Shown: piece by piece, positions 7,911-17,500 of the stretch
Position numbering within the stretch: position 1 is the stretch's first letter
Layout of the letters: the number at the start of each line of letters is the position of its first letter
From: Anabaena sphaerica FACHB-251
GTDB lineage: Bacteria; Cyanobacteriota; Cyanobacteriia; Cyanobacteriales; Nostocaceae
Reading direction: 5' to 3'
Length of the DNA: 64,000 bases
Assembly: GCF_014696825.1 (NCBI RefSeq)
Contig: NZ_JACJQU010000005.1
Location: forward strand, 248,001-312,000
The notes under the pieces: model-generated
Databases searched by the model: none
Told to the model about the DNA's origin: nothing
What the model saw: the letters and a program-made list of their open reading frames with translations, nothing else
Made by a program: the position numbers and the translations under genes

Positions 7911-8843
7911 ATGTCTAAACTGTTTTTGATTCCTCAATTAACAATGTTGTTTCGATTTCCTGTAGTTTGCAACGTTGCTTTGGCTACTAGCATTATCCTC
8001 AATTTGTGTGTAAATCCCTCATTAGCTGGTGATCCGTTTCGCCGCAGCGAACCCCATAAAATTGGCGATCGCACGGAAGCAGCGTTTAAGGCGATTTTCC
8101 AACAGGGAAATTATCCAGCAGCAGAGGAGTATCTGCAAAAAGCCATCTCGGATGAAGCAAATGAACCTTTAGCTTATGCGTTGAAGGCATCTTTAGCATA
8201 CAATAATCAAGATTTAGTTAGCTTGGAGAAGTACAGCAAAAAAACTTTAGAAGCTGGACAAAAGCTGATTGCTAGTGACCCTTTGCGTGGTAATTTATAC
8301 ACTGGAGTGGGCAACTTTTTAGAAGGTGCGGTAATTCTTACCCGTAAAGGAAATGTCAATGGTGTCTCACAAGCCTTGAGTCGATTGACAAGAGTCTATG
8401 AATATTTAGACAAAGCAGAAGCTATTGATGCCAATGATCCAGAGTTAAACTTAATTAAGGGCTATATGAATTTAATGTTAGCCGTTAATTTGCCTTTTAT
8501 TAGTCCAGATCAAGCGATTGAAGAACTAGAACAAAATGCTGCACCTGGGTATTTGGTAGATAGGGGTATTGCTTTAGCATACCGGGATTTGAAAAAATAT
8601 CCTCAAGCGTTAGATTATGTCAATCGCGCCTTAAAAACGACTGCGGACAACCCAGAAATTTATTATCTCAAAGCACAAATCCTGCACGAAAAGGGTAAAA
8701 AGGAAAAAAGCCAGAACTTGGTTAAGGATGCGATAGCTAATTTTGACAAAGCCCTGGCTAAAAAATCCCAACTTCCTGCTAGTCTCGTCAAACAAATTGA
8801 ATATGAACGCAACCAGGCTAAACAGCGCCTGAATAATCTATGA
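7911..8843 (+). CDS. TPR-repeat lipoprotein of the Sll0314/Alr1278 type
   Basis: A 310-residue protein. The N-terminus (about residues 1-42) is a long signal sequence with a hydrophobic stretch and a lipobox-like LNLC before NPSLAG. After that come helical pairs typical of tetratricopeptide repeats, clearest at EAAFKAIFQQGNYPAAEEYL (about 57-76), at AEAIDANDPELNLIKGYM and at ALAYRDLKKYPQALDYVNRA. It should be exported and act as a protein-interaction scaffold in the periplasm or at the thylakoid lumen. No enzyme motif is seen. GAGGA lies upstream of the ATG. It matches what I recall of a cyanobacterium-specific family; the function of that family is not known to me. Confidence 0.8.
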   Translation: MSKLFLIPQLTMLFRFPVVCNVALATSIILNLCVNPSLAGDPFRRSEPHKIGDRTEAAFKAIFQQGNYPAAEEYLQKAISDEANEPLAYALKASLAYNNQDLVSLEKYSKKTLEAGQKLIASDPLRGNLYTGVGNFLEGAVILTRKGNVNGVSQALSRLTRVYEYLDKAEAIDANDPELNLIKGYMNLMLAVNLPFISPDQAIEELEQNAAPGYLVDRGIALAYRDLKKYPQALDYVNRALKTTADNPEIYYLKAQILHEKGKKEKSQNLVKDAIANFDKALAKKSQLPASLVKQIEYERNQAKQRLNNL

Positions 8844-8926
8844 TAATTAGTTGTTAGTCATTGGTCATTAGTCATTAGGTTTCTAATTTTGACTTTTGAC
8901 TTCATATATCTCCCCAATCTCCAAAA

Positions 8927-9379
8927 ATGTACATTCAATTCCGCGAAGTTAATCCTTTTGATGTCTGGATTTGGTTGAAGTTCAGCACCCTTCCCTCTGG
9001 ACGTGAAAAACAATATGTAGAAGAAGTTTTCAATTCCTGGTTTTATCTAGGTAAATTAGGTGGATTCAATGCCGAAAATCTGCAAGTGCAAGAAACAGGT
9101 TTAGAACTCAGTTACATGGATTATGATGCAAAAGGTTATGATAAAAGCCTGGTGGCTTTGATGCACAATATGGGTGAGTTTGAATATGAAGGAGAATGGG
9201 GAAGATGCTGGTTTGATTTAGGAACTAGTGATGCGATCGCATTAGATATTCTCATCAACGCCCTCACTCAATTAAGTGAAGAATACGTCACCATTGAAGC
9301 CCTATATATCGGTGGTGAAAACGAAGATTGGCCAGTTGAAGATAGTGAAACTCGTGCCTACTCAATTTACGATACGTAG
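8927..9379 (+). CDS. DUF3531 family protein
   Basis: A 150-residue soluble protein with the DUF3531 hallmarks: FREVNPFDVWIWLKF at the start, YVEEVFNSWFYLGKLGGFNA, LSYMDYD, ALMHNMGEFEYEGEWGRCWF, and an acidic C-terminus with GGENEDWPVED. The family is conserved in cyanobacteria and plastids, and no reaction is known to me. It follows the TPR lipoprotein gene by 83 bp on the same strand, possibly as an operon. There is no signal peptide, so it is cytoplasmic. Confidence 0.85.
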   Translation: MYIQFREVNPFDVWIWLKFSTLPSGREKQYVEEVFNSWFYLGKLGGFNAENLQVQETGLELSYMDYDAKGYDKSLVALMHNMGEFEYEGEWGRCWFDLGTSDAIALDILINALTQLSEEYVTIEALYIGGENEDWPVEDSETRAYSIYDT

Positions 9380-9383
9380 GTCG

Positions 9384-9480
9384 GCATTAAAAATTTTCGT
9401 TATGACAAGGCAAAAGGCAGAAAAGAAGATGTTTGTGGGCAACTTTACTTTTCGTTACATACTTCTGTTTTTTGCACATT
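9384..9480. repeat. Dispersed repeat (copy 1), shared with 27165-27290
   Basis: The stretch has the layout GGCATTAAAAATTTTCGTTATGACAAGG, a variable purine-rich middle, then TTTACTTTTCGTTACATACTTCTGTTTTTT. The same outer blocks occur at 27168-27280 around a different middle. It follows the DUF3531 gene and codes for nothing evident. Confidence 0.6.
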
Positions 9481-9511
9481 TCTACTTAATTAATCACAAC
9501 TAACAGCCAAA

Positions 9512-9943
9512 ATGAATAACCCAGGTGAAATTAGAGTCATAGTCTTAGCATTAATTCGAGATGGGGACAGAATTTTTGTTTCTGAAGGATACGACCCCAC
9601 TAAACAATCAACATTTTACCGCGCTTTAGGTGGTGGTATAGAATTTGGTGAAACCAGTCGGATAGCCTTAGAAAGAGAATTTCAAGAAGAAATTCAAGCC
9701 GATTTAACTAATATTCGTTACTTGAATTGTATAGAAAACCTGTTTAGCTTCGATGGTAAACAAGGACATGAAATTATCCAACTTTATCAATGCGATTTTG
9801 CAGATCCACAATTTTACAAAATCGAAAGTTTAACCTTTTCCGAAACACCAGAAAAGAAACATCGCGCTTTATGGGTAGAAATTGCCAAATTTAAATCAGG
9901 AGAATTAAGATTAGTACCAGAAGTATTTTTTGATTATTTGTAA
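9512..9943 (+). CDS. Nudix hydrolase
   Basis: A 143-residue protein. The Nudix box is intact at about residues 46-68: GGGIEFGE, then REFQEEIQADL, giving the G-x5-E-x7-R-E-x2-E-E pattern needed for Mg-dependent cleavage of a nucleoside diphosphate linked to another moiety. The N-terminus (IRVIVLALIRDGDRIFV) is the usual first strand. The substrate cannot be told from sequence. It follows a repeat-containing gap and is probably expressed alone. Confidence 0.9.
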   Translation: MNNPGEIRVIVLALIRDGDRIFVSEGYDPTKQSTFYRALGGGIEFGETSRIALEREFQEEIQADLTNIRYLNCIENLFSFDGKQGHEIIQLYQCDFADPQFYKIESLTFSETPEKKHRALWVEIAKFKSGELRLVPEVFFDYL

Positions 9944-9951
9944 ACTCAATT

Positions 9952-10123
9952 CCCCGAATTATCCCAATACTGTTCGGTTAAGAATTTTAGTAGGTTGGGT
10001 TGAACAAAGTGAAACCCAACAAACCGTTGTAAATGTTGGGATACGTTCCTCAACCCAACCTACATAATTTCATGGTTCTGAGCTTAACCGACAAGTATTG
10101 CGAATTATCCAATAATTCGGGGA
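9952..10123. repeat. Nested inverted-repeat element (AACCCAACCTAC family)
   Basis: Outer arms TCCCCGAATTAT (near 9951) and ATAATTCGGGGA (near 10112) and inner arms TAGGTTGGGTTGA (from 9991) and TCAACCCAACCTA (ending 10062) fold into one long imperfect hairpin. Between them lie GGTTAAG and CTTAACC. This resembles a MITE or compound palindrome. It fills the gap between the Nudix and Uma2 genes. Confidence 0.65.
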
Positions 10124-10187
10124 ACTATCTCAGAAAATAAAGAGAATTGCTATAATTAACAAATATCATCAACAAAGAGAGTGAATT

Positions 10188-10748
10188 ATGTCTATTCAAT
10201 TAGTAACCAGACGTTTCACAGTTGAACAATATCATCAAATGAATGAAGCTGGTATTTTAACAGAAGATGATAGAGTGGAATTAATCAACGGAGAAATTAT
10301 TGAAATGTCACCAATTGGTAGAAGACACGCAGCTTGTGTAAATCGTTTAAATTTTCTTTTTTCACAGTTACTAGGTAAAAGAGTAATTGTTGCTGTACAA
10401 AATCCCATAATTTTAGATAATCTGTCAGAACCCCAACCAGACATATCATTACTTAAACCCCGTGCAGATTTTTATGAATCTGGACTTCCTCAAGCACAGG
10501 ATACATTTTTATTAATAGAAGTTGCAGATAGCAGCATTGAGTATGATAGAAAAATCAAAATTCCTCTTTATGCTAGTAGCGGTATTTCAGAAGTTTGGTT
10601 AGTCGATATTTATGAACAACTAATTATAGTTTATCGCCAACCTACTGCAAATGGCTATAGTGAAATCAAAACTTTCCATTTGGGCGATATTGTAGATATT
10701 TTAGCATTTCCTGGAATTAATTTAACAGTTGAGAGTATTTTAGGATAA
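10188..10748 (+). CDS. Uma2 family restriction-endonuclease-fold protein (DUF820)
   Basis: A 186-residue PD-(D/E)XK-fold protein of the Uma2 family, which is heavily expanded in filamentous cyanobacteria. Family signatures seen: FTVEQYHQMNEAGILTEDDR, VELINGEIIEMSPIG, the catalytic-region EPQPDISLLKPR, LLIEVADSS and YDRKIKIPLYASSGISEVWL. The Asp, Glu and Lys of the nuclease core are present. The biological role is unclear; many copies are thought to be mobile or selfish. A heptamer repeat begins directly after the stop. Confidence 0.9.
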   Translation: MSIQLVTRRFTVEQYHQMNEAGILTEDDRVELINGEIIEMSPIGRRHAACVNRLNFLFSQLLGKRVIVAVQNPIILDNLSEPQPDISLLKPRADFYESGLPQAQDTFLLIEVADSSIEYDRKIKIPLYASSGISEVWLVDIYEQLIIVYRQPTANGYSEIKTFHLGDIVDILAFPGINLTVESILG

Positions 10749-10751
10749 AAT

Positions 10752-10806
10752 CAATTACCAATTACCAATTACCAATTACCAATTACCAATTACCAATTAC
10801 CAATTA
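10752..10806. repeat. STRR heptamer array, unit CAATTAC
   Basis: About seven head-to-tail copies of CAATTAC fill the convergent gap between Uma2 and the RelE-like pair. The array overlaps the last codons of the downstream RelE-like gene, supplying its stop. Confidence 0.9.
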
Positions 10807-11136
10807 ATCATATCTATCTTTTTTTAATTTAATCACTTGCATCACATTATCGTGATGTTGACCACCGATAATATCTTTCAAGTGAATTTTTCCATCAATA
10901 TACTGTAAATGAATACGCCAACCTGATATTTTATCAATATCAGCACGGTAGATAGCTTGTTTAATACCCGTTACCTTATGTAATCTCGTTTTCGGAAACG
11001 TTCTTGTTCTGTGACATTCATTATCTTCTAATTCAGCTAAAGCTTCCAGAAAATCAGTTTTCAAATCATCGGGCAACATTTTCATTGCTTCATGAATCAC
11101 ACCATATTCATCTAGCAGAGGTTTAATTTGTGCCAT
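10804..11136 (-). CDS. RelE/ParE-like small protein (second gene of coupled pair)
   Basis: Start at the ATG at 11136, which overlaps the upstream stop as TAATG, giving 110 residues. The N-terminal half is helical (LDEYGVIHEAMKMLPDDLK, FLEALAELEDNE). The C-terminal half has strand-like TRLHKVTGIKQAIYRADI, GWRIHLQYIDGKIHLKDII and a final HHDNV, resembling the beta-sheet core of RelE/ParE/HigB toxins, including a conserved Arg followed by an aromatic-rich strand. No antitoxin-like DNA-binding protein is adjacent. I infer a toxin-like or toxin-derived protein; activity is not shown. Confidence 0.6.
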   Translation of the reverse strand: MAQIKPLLDEYGVIHEAMKMLPDDLKTDFLEALAELEDNECHRTRTFPKTRLHKVTGIKQAIYRADIDKISGWRIHLQYIDGKIHLKDIIGGQHHDNVMQVIKLKKDRYD

Positions 11137-11525
11137 TAACAACAATTAACTTGTAAATCTTGATTTTCTTCCACAGTGAAATCTTGATAAATCATCTCTG
11201 CAACAGCATTATAAGCTTTTTGAGCATTTTCATGATTAACTATTCTAAATAAAGTGATTAGTATACAACCAAAAATTGGATCATCATCAATAGTTAAAAT
11301 TATTCTGTGGTCATCATTAATTTTTAGACAATATATAGTAGAATCATAGTCATGATTAAGTTTGATATTTCGCAGTTGTTCGCTATGTTCATAAAAAGAA
11401 TTATTTTCAGATGAGAGAAGTTCAAAATTACGATTCATTTCTTTAATAATTCTAAACTTCTCCGTATCTGTAAATCTTTCTAAATCTTTTTCAAAATCCT
11501 TTGTCGATTCAATGAGTATATCCAT
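11136..11525 (-). CDS. RelE-like small protein (first gene of coupled pair)
   Basis: Start at the ATG at 11525, preceded by AGGAG at a normal distance; 129 residues. The N-terminus (STKDFEKDLERFTDTEKFRI) matches the first helices of RelE-fold proteins. Strands follow with LRNIKLNHDYDSTIYCLKI, DDHRIILTIDDDPIF and ITLFRIVNHENAQKAY, typical of cyanobacterial RelE-superfamily members. The stop overlaps the start of the next gene by one base (TAATG), so translation is coupled. Two RelE-fold proteins in one operon without an obvious AbrB/RHH antitoxin is unusual. Ribosome-dependent RNase activity is only a possibility. Confidence 0.62.
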   Translation of the reverse strand: MDILIESTKDFEKDLERFTDTEKFRIIKEMNRNFELLSSENNSFYEHSEQLRNIKLNHDYDSTIYCLKINDDHRIILTIDDDPIFGCILITLFRIVNHENAQKAYNAVAEMIYQDFTVEENQDLQVNCC

Positions 11526-11684
11526 CAATTTAACTCCTGAGTCGAAAGTCCAAGATTACTCTAAATTTACCTTAATTCCAGAAAATTGAATATAGCATTT
11601 ATGATCATCAGAAATCCACTTTCCAGAACTTGTATCTATAACTGCACATCTTCAACACCATAGCTTTCTGGAAAATTCAGATTT

Positions 11685-13130
11685 ATGCAAATTAGTCAAC
11701 TCAGAAATCAACTCATCAAACCTGTATTCATACTCATATCAGGACTTGCTATTACTCAAACCATTGGATGTACAACATTCAATTCCAATAATAGTGAAAA
11801 TATAGCAGATGCCCAAACACCACCTAAACCAGCACCCCAAGAAATTGTTCAAGGTGGAGAAGTTCGTCCTTTACCTGGTAGCTTAGATAAAATACCCGTT
11901 TTTAACAGCAACAGTCCCGAATGGATTAAAACTGAAGGCGTTTTACTTTCTACTTTTAAACCTGATGGTAAAAAAGTTCCAGCCGCACATCTCAATTTCC
12001 CCTTTCAAGGACGATTTGATTTATTTGCTCACCACTATACCCACACTCCCAAAGATTTGCAAACGCTTTATTTGGGTGTAATGTTCCATAACCCTGGTAA
12101 AAAACCTATTACTGTAGATATTTTACAAGGTGCAAGTTATTTGATGGTAGATGCACCTTTTGTAACTTTAGCACCCTATGTAGAAAATAACGATGGTAAA
12201 GCCTTTGCCGGTCCAGGAAATAGGGCAGTAGCTGATGTGCTGAGGGGAGTACGTCAAAAGGATTTTCCGGCTAAATTGGTAATTCCTGCTGGGGGAAGTC
12301 GGATGTTATTAAATCATCCTATCCCCGTGCGAAATTTAGAAAAACCTGTAAATGGTCGGTCTAGCTTTTTCCGTTTGCGTAGTAGTGGGAAAGTTTATAC
12401 GGCTAGTTTAGCGATGTTTGCTAAGAAAAATACTGATGGTACTGACCGTGCGCCAACTTTAGCCGAATGGCAAGATTTATTAAATAACGGTAATTTTGCA
12501 GGACCCAGGGATAAAATTCCCACACCGCCCGATGCTAAAGGAGGTCAGTTAATTTACGGACGGGTCGCTGGTGTATCTGAGGGTGCGACTTGGAAAGCAA
12601 ACCTGGTGGATAACCCAAAAACCCAAACTTTGATGATTCCCCAACCTGGTAAAGCTATTTCCTATCCCATAGCAACTTTACGGAGTGGTAGGTTAGGAAC
12701 TGAACAAAGCCAAACTGCAAAAATGTTGGTACGTTATCCAGATACGGCTTATGAAGCACATGGCAATTATGGCGTAGAATACAGTCTCAGTTTACCTTTA
12801 AGTAATAATACTAATAAAGAGCAAACTGTGAGTGTGACCTTAGAAACTCCGTTGAAAGAAGATAAATTATCTCAAAACGGTGTACGTTTCCGCAAACCGT
12901 CTTTAGATTTTCCCTTTTTCCGAGGTACTGTACGGCTACGTTATGCGGATGATGATGGTAAGCAACAAACACGCTATGTGCATTTATGGCATCGTACTGG
13001 TCAGGTTTTAGATCCTTTAGTGAAAGTCTTGTTAAAACCGGGGACTAAACGCATGGTCCAGTTAGATGTCATTTATCCGCCTGATTCTACCCCTCCGCAG
13101 GTGGTGACGGTGAGAACTTTGGAAAATTGA
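11685..13130 (+). CDS. DUF3370 family lipoprotein
   Basis: A 481-residue protein. The signal sequence has a hydrophobic core (FILISGLAITQTIGC) and a lipobox Cys at about residue 29, so it should be an exported lipoprotein. The body matches DUF3370: EIVQGGEVRPLPGSLDKIPV, FNSNSPEWIKTEG, HLNFPFQGRFDLFAHH, VDILQGASYL and FAGPGNRAVADVLRG. It is conserved in cyanobacteria and the function is unknown to me. Predicted beta-rich structure and export suggest a cell-surface or periplasmic role. No operon partner: the RelE-like genes upstream are on the other strand. Confidence 0.88.
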   Translation: MQISQLRNQLIKPVFILISGLAITQTIGCTTFNSNNSENIADAQTPPKPAPQEIVQGGEVRPLPGSLDKIPVFNSNSPEWIKTEGVLLSTFKPDGKKVPAAHLNFPFQGRFDLFAHHYTHTPKDLQTLYLGVMFHNPGKKPITVDILQGASYLMVDAPFVTLAPYVENNDGKAFAGPGNRAVADVLRGVRQKDFPAKLVIPAGGSRMLLNHPIPVRNLEKPVNGRSSFFRLRSSGKVYTASLAMFAKKNTDGTDRAPTLAEWQDLLNNGNFAGPRDKIPTPPDAKGGQLIYGRVAGVSEGATWKANLVDNPKTQTLMIPQPGKAISYPIATLRSGRLGTEQSQTAKMLVRYPDTAYEAHGNYGVEYSLSLPLSNNTNKEQTVSVTLETPLKEDKLSQNGVRFRKPSLDFPFFRGTVRLRYADDDGKQQTRYVHLWHRTGQVLDPLVKVLLKPGTKRMVQLDVIYPPDSTPPQVVTVRTLEN

Positions 13131-13212
13131 AGTTATGCATTTACGTAGCGACTATCTTGATGTCAAGCGATCGCTACGATTCTACATTTGTTCGGAGACT
13201 ATAATAAGAAAA

Positions 13213-13518
13213 TTACTTACCGCCGTAGAAAAAGGCAATTTCTTTTTCTTTCAAAGGAGCAAAACCAGCATCAACAAGCTTTTGGTCTAGTTCTGCTTGG
13301 GGGATATGCTTGGCACCGATGCGGACGATGCGAGAACGCATGGTATTAGATACACCACTACGTTGTCTACCTGCTTCTAATCCCATGACTTGGTTATACA
13401 GTTCTAACTTAGCGGAGGGAATAGGAGAACCATCAAAATCAATTCCTTGTGCGATCGCTACATCAATAGCATCAGCACCTGTAGTAGTTTGATTCCCTAC
13501 ATTAGTTTCGGTAGTCAT
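13213..13518 (-). CDS. Conserved small cyanobacterial protein, unknown function
   Basis: A 101-residue soluble protein with a Thr/Asn-rich N-terminus, then DAIDVAIAQGIDFDGSPIPS, KLELYNQVMGLEAGRQRSGV and a basic segment MRSRIVRIGAKHIPQAEL. It ends in KEKEIAFFYGG. The composition and the well-defined blocks look like a conserved single-domain protein rather than a chance frame. I do not recognise a named family. It has its own promoter region, is convergent with the DUF3370 gene, and has no signal or membrane segment. Confidence 0.75.
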   Translation of the reverse strand: MTTETNVGNQTTTGADAIDVAIAQGIDFDGSPIPSAKLELYNQVMGLEAGRQRSGVSNTMRSRIVRIGAKHIPQAELDQKLVDAGFAPLKEKEIAFFYGGK

Positions 13519-13694
13519 GGCAATATATTCTCAGATTTATAGGTATATATTACCAGGTCATTGGACATTGGGTTATTAACTTCCCCCTGCTCCCTGCTCC
13601 CCTGCCTCTTCGCTGCCTTCTGCCTCCTACACTTGTCACTTTTGGAAATTTTGGTTTAATCTCAAACCAGCGGTATAGCAATTTAGGTGATGCT

Positions 13695-14078
13695 ATGTCT
13701 GATGCCCACACTCCTCGTAACAAAGACCGCAGCCTCGAACAAGCTCTAACTAACAAAATTATCGATGATTATTTCGAGAATTCTGAAAGTTGGCTGAGAG
13801 CAATTTTGCGGATGTGTTTTTTCTCCCTCGCTAAAATCAATGGAGAATCCGTTTTTATCGTTGAATGTCCGAATCAAGCCGTAGCAAAGCGCCTGAGTCG
13901 TAAAACTTATCCGTTTCGAGGAATGGTATACTTTTTAACTGATAACTTTGATGATAGCGATCGCACTTTATTTTGCTACAAAGACGAACGCAAAGGAAAT
14001 TGGCGCTGTTTTGATACCAGCACAAATACTTGGCAATCTTTAAATAAGTTGCAATCATCTACTACCCCAAGGGACTAG
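13695..14078 (+). CDS. Conserved cyanobacterial hypothetical protein
   Basis: A 127-residue soluble protein with alpha/beta character. It has a charged N-terminus (NKDRSLEQALTNKIIDDYF), a hydrophobic stretch LRAILRMCFFSLAKI that is probably buried rather than membrane, then ESVFIVECPNQAVAKRLSRK and an aromatic C-terminus NWRCFDTSTNTWQSL. No family name or motif is recognised. A heptamer repeat starts at the stop codon, so the last residues (STTPRD) may derive from repeat-adjacent sequence. Confidence 0.7.
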   Translation: MSDAHTPRNKDRSLEQALTNKIIDDYFENSESWLRAILRMCFFSLAKINGESVFIVECPNQAVAKRLSRKTYPFRGMVYFLTDNFDDSDRTLFCYKDERKGNWRCFDTSTNTWQSLNKLQSSTTPRD

Positions 14079-14151
14079 GGACTGGGGACTGGGGACTGGG
14101 GACTGGGGACTGGGGACTGGGGACTGGGGACTGGGGACTGGGGACTGGGGA
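14079..14151. repeat. STRR heptamer array, unit GGGACTG
   Basis: About ten tandem copies of GGGACTG follow the hypothetical gene directly. The same unit or its complement recurs near 43400 and 56354. Confidence 0.92.
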
Positions 14152-14195
14152 ATCAATTCTATTTTTCCCAATCACCAATCACCAATCACCAATTA

Positions 14196-14447
14196 CTAAT
14201 AATTTTTGCGCGTTATTGACCCACCAACAAACGCCCCTAATGTTGTACCTGTCCACATTCCAGCTATGCTGCCTTGCCAAATTGCTCCAGGTGTTACCAA
14301 AGTATTACACATCATTTTCAAGCCCCAGGCTTGATTTTGACATTTTTGATTATGAAGCATTGAGGTGATTTGTCCACCAATCAAACCACCAAAAAAGCCG
14401 GATGATAGTGCCACAAAAGTACAAATTAGAATCCGTTTCTTAGTCAT
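14196..14447 (-). CDS. Small glycine-rich membrane protein, unknown function
   Basis: I choose the ATG at 14447 (MTKKRILICTF), giving 83 residues. A longer frame to 14540 would be built from the CACCTGT repeat region and is unlikely. Two hydrophobic, glycine-patterned helices are seen, about residues 5-25 with SSGFFGGLIGGQI and 57-78 with GMWTGTTLGAFVGGSI. The loop between them holds two or three cysteines (QKCQNQ, MMCNT). No family is recognised. GxxxG spacing suggests packed membrane helices. Confidence 0.6.
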   Translation of the reverse strand: MTKKRILICTFVALSSGFFGGLIGGQITSMLHNQKCQNQAWGLKMMCNTLVTPGAIWQGSIAGMWTGTTLGAFVGGSITRKNY

Positions 14448-14533
14448 CGTAATTCGGAATACGGGGAGATGGTGAGCAGAGGAGAAATAATAATATCTTC
14501 TATCTTTTATCTTCTCTTCTGCTACACCCCTAT

Positions 14534-14577
14534 CTGTCACCTGTCACCTGTCACCTGTCACCTGTCACCTGTCACCT
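14534..14577. repeat. STRR heptamer array, unit CACCTGT
   Basis: About six head-to-tail CACCTGT copies lie immediately downstream of ppc and upstream of the small membrane gene, both on the minus strand. Confidence 0.9.
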
Positions 14578-14580
14578 TCT

Positions 14581-17500
14581 TCAACCTGTATTCCTCATTC
14601 CTGCTGCAATACCGTTAATAGTTAACAATGCTCCTCTTAGTAACTCCCCTTTGCTGTAACGGGAGTGAATTACCCCTGGTGTGCTACTGTTCTTGTACTG
14701 TCGTAGGCGCTTGAGCAGAGAAACTTGGATAAATCCCAGCGGTACAATTGTGCCATTACGTAACTGTACTGAACGCTGCAAGATGGGATCACCGTCTAAA
14801 AGTCGCTGATGCCCAGTTATTTTTAAGACAAAATCCCTGGTGAGATAGAATTCACTGGCAATTTGCTCAAAAACTTTCTCAAACCTGGGTTTATCTTCTG
14901 GGTTGGACAATTCCTGTACGTAATGACGCGCCATTTCCATGTCTACTTTAGCCAAGGTCATTTCTGCTTTAGAAATTACCATTTTGAAGAAAGGCCACTT
15001 GACATAAAAGTAACGCAGTAATTTCAAGTGTTCTTCTGGTTGTTCGTTTAAAAACTCTTGTAAAGCTGTACCCACACCATACCAGGAAGGCAACAAAAAC
15101 CTAGTTTGTGTCCAACTAAATACCCAAGGAATAGCTCGCAAACTGCTTAAATCTTTCTTACCAGATGGTCGCCGTGCTGGACGAGAGCTAATTTGCAACT
15201 GGCTAATTTCTTCGATGGGGGTGACTTGGTGGAAGAAGTCGATAAAATCGGGTTGTTCGTAAATGAGAGCGCGATAATGCTGACGAGAACGCACTGCTAA
15301 TTCTTCCATAATCTCATTCCAGGGTTCAATATCATCAAACCCAGTCCGCAGCAAACTAGCTTGGACTACTGCACTGGTAATAGTTTCTACGTGGTACAAG
15401 GCCAAGTCCAGCAAAGAATATTTAGAAGCTAAAACTTCCCCTTGTTCAGTAATCTTGATCCGTCCATTAATACTGTGTCCTGGTTGAGCCAAAATCGCCT
15501 CATAAGCAGGTCCACCACCCCGACCGACAGAGCCACCTCGTCCGTGGAAAATTCGCAGGTTTAAGCCGTATTCTTCCGCGATTTTTTGCAGTGATTTTTG
15601 AGCTTTATGAATTTCCCAGTTGCTACTTAAGAAACCAGAGTCTTTGTTGCTGTCAGAATACCCCAGCATCACTTCTTGCAAGTTAGGGTTGAGGATGGGG
15701 GAAGATGGGGAGTTGGGGGATTGGAAAGATGGGGAGGTATTTTCTAGATTAATTGCTTCATAACCACCCGCTAAGAAAGCGCGATAAAGTGGGAGTCCAA
15801 ACAGCTGCCGCATGACGCTTCTAGAGCGTTGTAAGTCTTCTACAGTCTCAAATAGCGGTACAACTCGAATTGAACCTACAGCTATAGCGGGGTCAAATAA
15901 TCGCGCTTCTTTGGCTAAAAGCAAAACTTCCAAAACATCGCTGACTTCGCGGCACATACTGATAATGTAAGTTTGGCAGATGTTGAGGCCAAATTCTTGT
16001 TGCAGCGATCGCACGACGCGGAAGGTTTCAATTACATCATTGGTTTTTTCAGAAAATGGTAATTCTGCGGGAATTAATGGCCGTCTCGTTTGCAGTTCTC
16101 CAGTTAACCAAGCCACCCTTTGAGCTTCTGATAGTTCGTTGTAAGATTGGGGTAAAACTTGCAAGTATTCAAGAATCTCATTGAGCGCATCAGAGTGACG
16201 AGATGATTCTTGACGAATATCTAGCTGAGTCAGGTGAAAGTCAAAAATTTCGACTTGACAAATGAGATTTTCTAACTCTCGACAACTTAAACCTGTTTCT
16301 GTCAAGTTGCGCTGAATTAATCGTAGTTCTGCCAAAAATTCAGCCCCGGAACGATACATGGGGGAATCTTCATTTGTTGGCGTTTCCCGATTATATAAAG
16401 CCAGATTGCGATCGCGTGTATTTTCCAGCCTTCTTAGCACATAAGAAAGTTTAAGTCGATAAGGTTCCTGACGATAACGCAAGGCCAGCGCATCGTATAC
16501 ATCACTCAAAGTAGATTGATCTAACTCTAGCGATTCCAGCAAATCTGGCAGCACATCGCTCCAGTGCATGGACACACTTAATAATTCAATCAGCTGCTTC
16601 ACCGAGTGAATATATCTCTCTAACACCATCTTGCGCTGATAACAAGCAGTTTTCCAAGTTACTTCTGGTGTCACCGATGGATTTCCATCCCTGTCTGAAC
16701 CTACCCAAGAACCAAAAGAGCAAAAATTTGTACTAGGTGGTTCTAACCAAGGAAATGTTTGTGCTAGAGAATATTTGAGGCGTTTATAAAGTTGGGGAAT
16801 ACCATCAAATAAAACTTCCTGGAAGTAGTGTAGCGCATAATCTACTTCATCTAATACAGTTGGTTTAAATTGATGCAGTTCATCAGTACGCCACCAGAGG
16901 CGAATTTCTTCCAATAATCGCTCTTTTACCTCTGCTGCTTCCCAAGGATAACCACCAGAGCGATTTTCCAAACTATCTAGCTGTTGTAAGAGGTTTACTA
17001 CCTGTCGCTGTTTATCGCGGATAGTGTGACGAACAATTTCCGTGGGGTGTGCAGTGAAAACTAGGCGGATATCCAGTTGAGAAATCAGACGTTGAATTTG
17101 CTGAGGTGGTACATTCAGTTTGAATAACAGGGGAAATAAAGCTGCAAATGTACCCTTTTGTTTAACTGGCGTTGTGTCTGTCCAACTTTGTGATAATGAA
17201 TCTGCTCCTAGTTCCTTGGTGACAGGTAAGTCATCTTCCCTTTGGTTAGTCGAATAAATAATATTGGCGAGATGTTCCTGATCTATGATGCCTGAATCAG
17301 AATAGCGGGTTAGCTGCTGCTTTTGTTCGTATTCCTGCTCAATGATATTAATCAGCTGAAAATAAAGAGCAAAAGCACGAGCAGCACGAATAGCCTCGTT
17401 GATATTTAGCTGTTCGATCAATTCGACTGCTGAGGAGGCATGATCATTTGTAGCTTGTCCTTCAGGTGAACACAAATCGCGCAACTGCCGCAATAGATCC

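Noticed and set aside
10760-10806. CAATTAC array as a CRISPR-like array
   Set aside because: Head-to-tail heptamers without spacers; an STRR.
14448-14540. N-terminal extension of the small Gly-rich membrane protein
   Set aside because: The extra residues lie in sequence next to the CACCTGT array and the shorter start gives a normal membrane-protein N-terminus.
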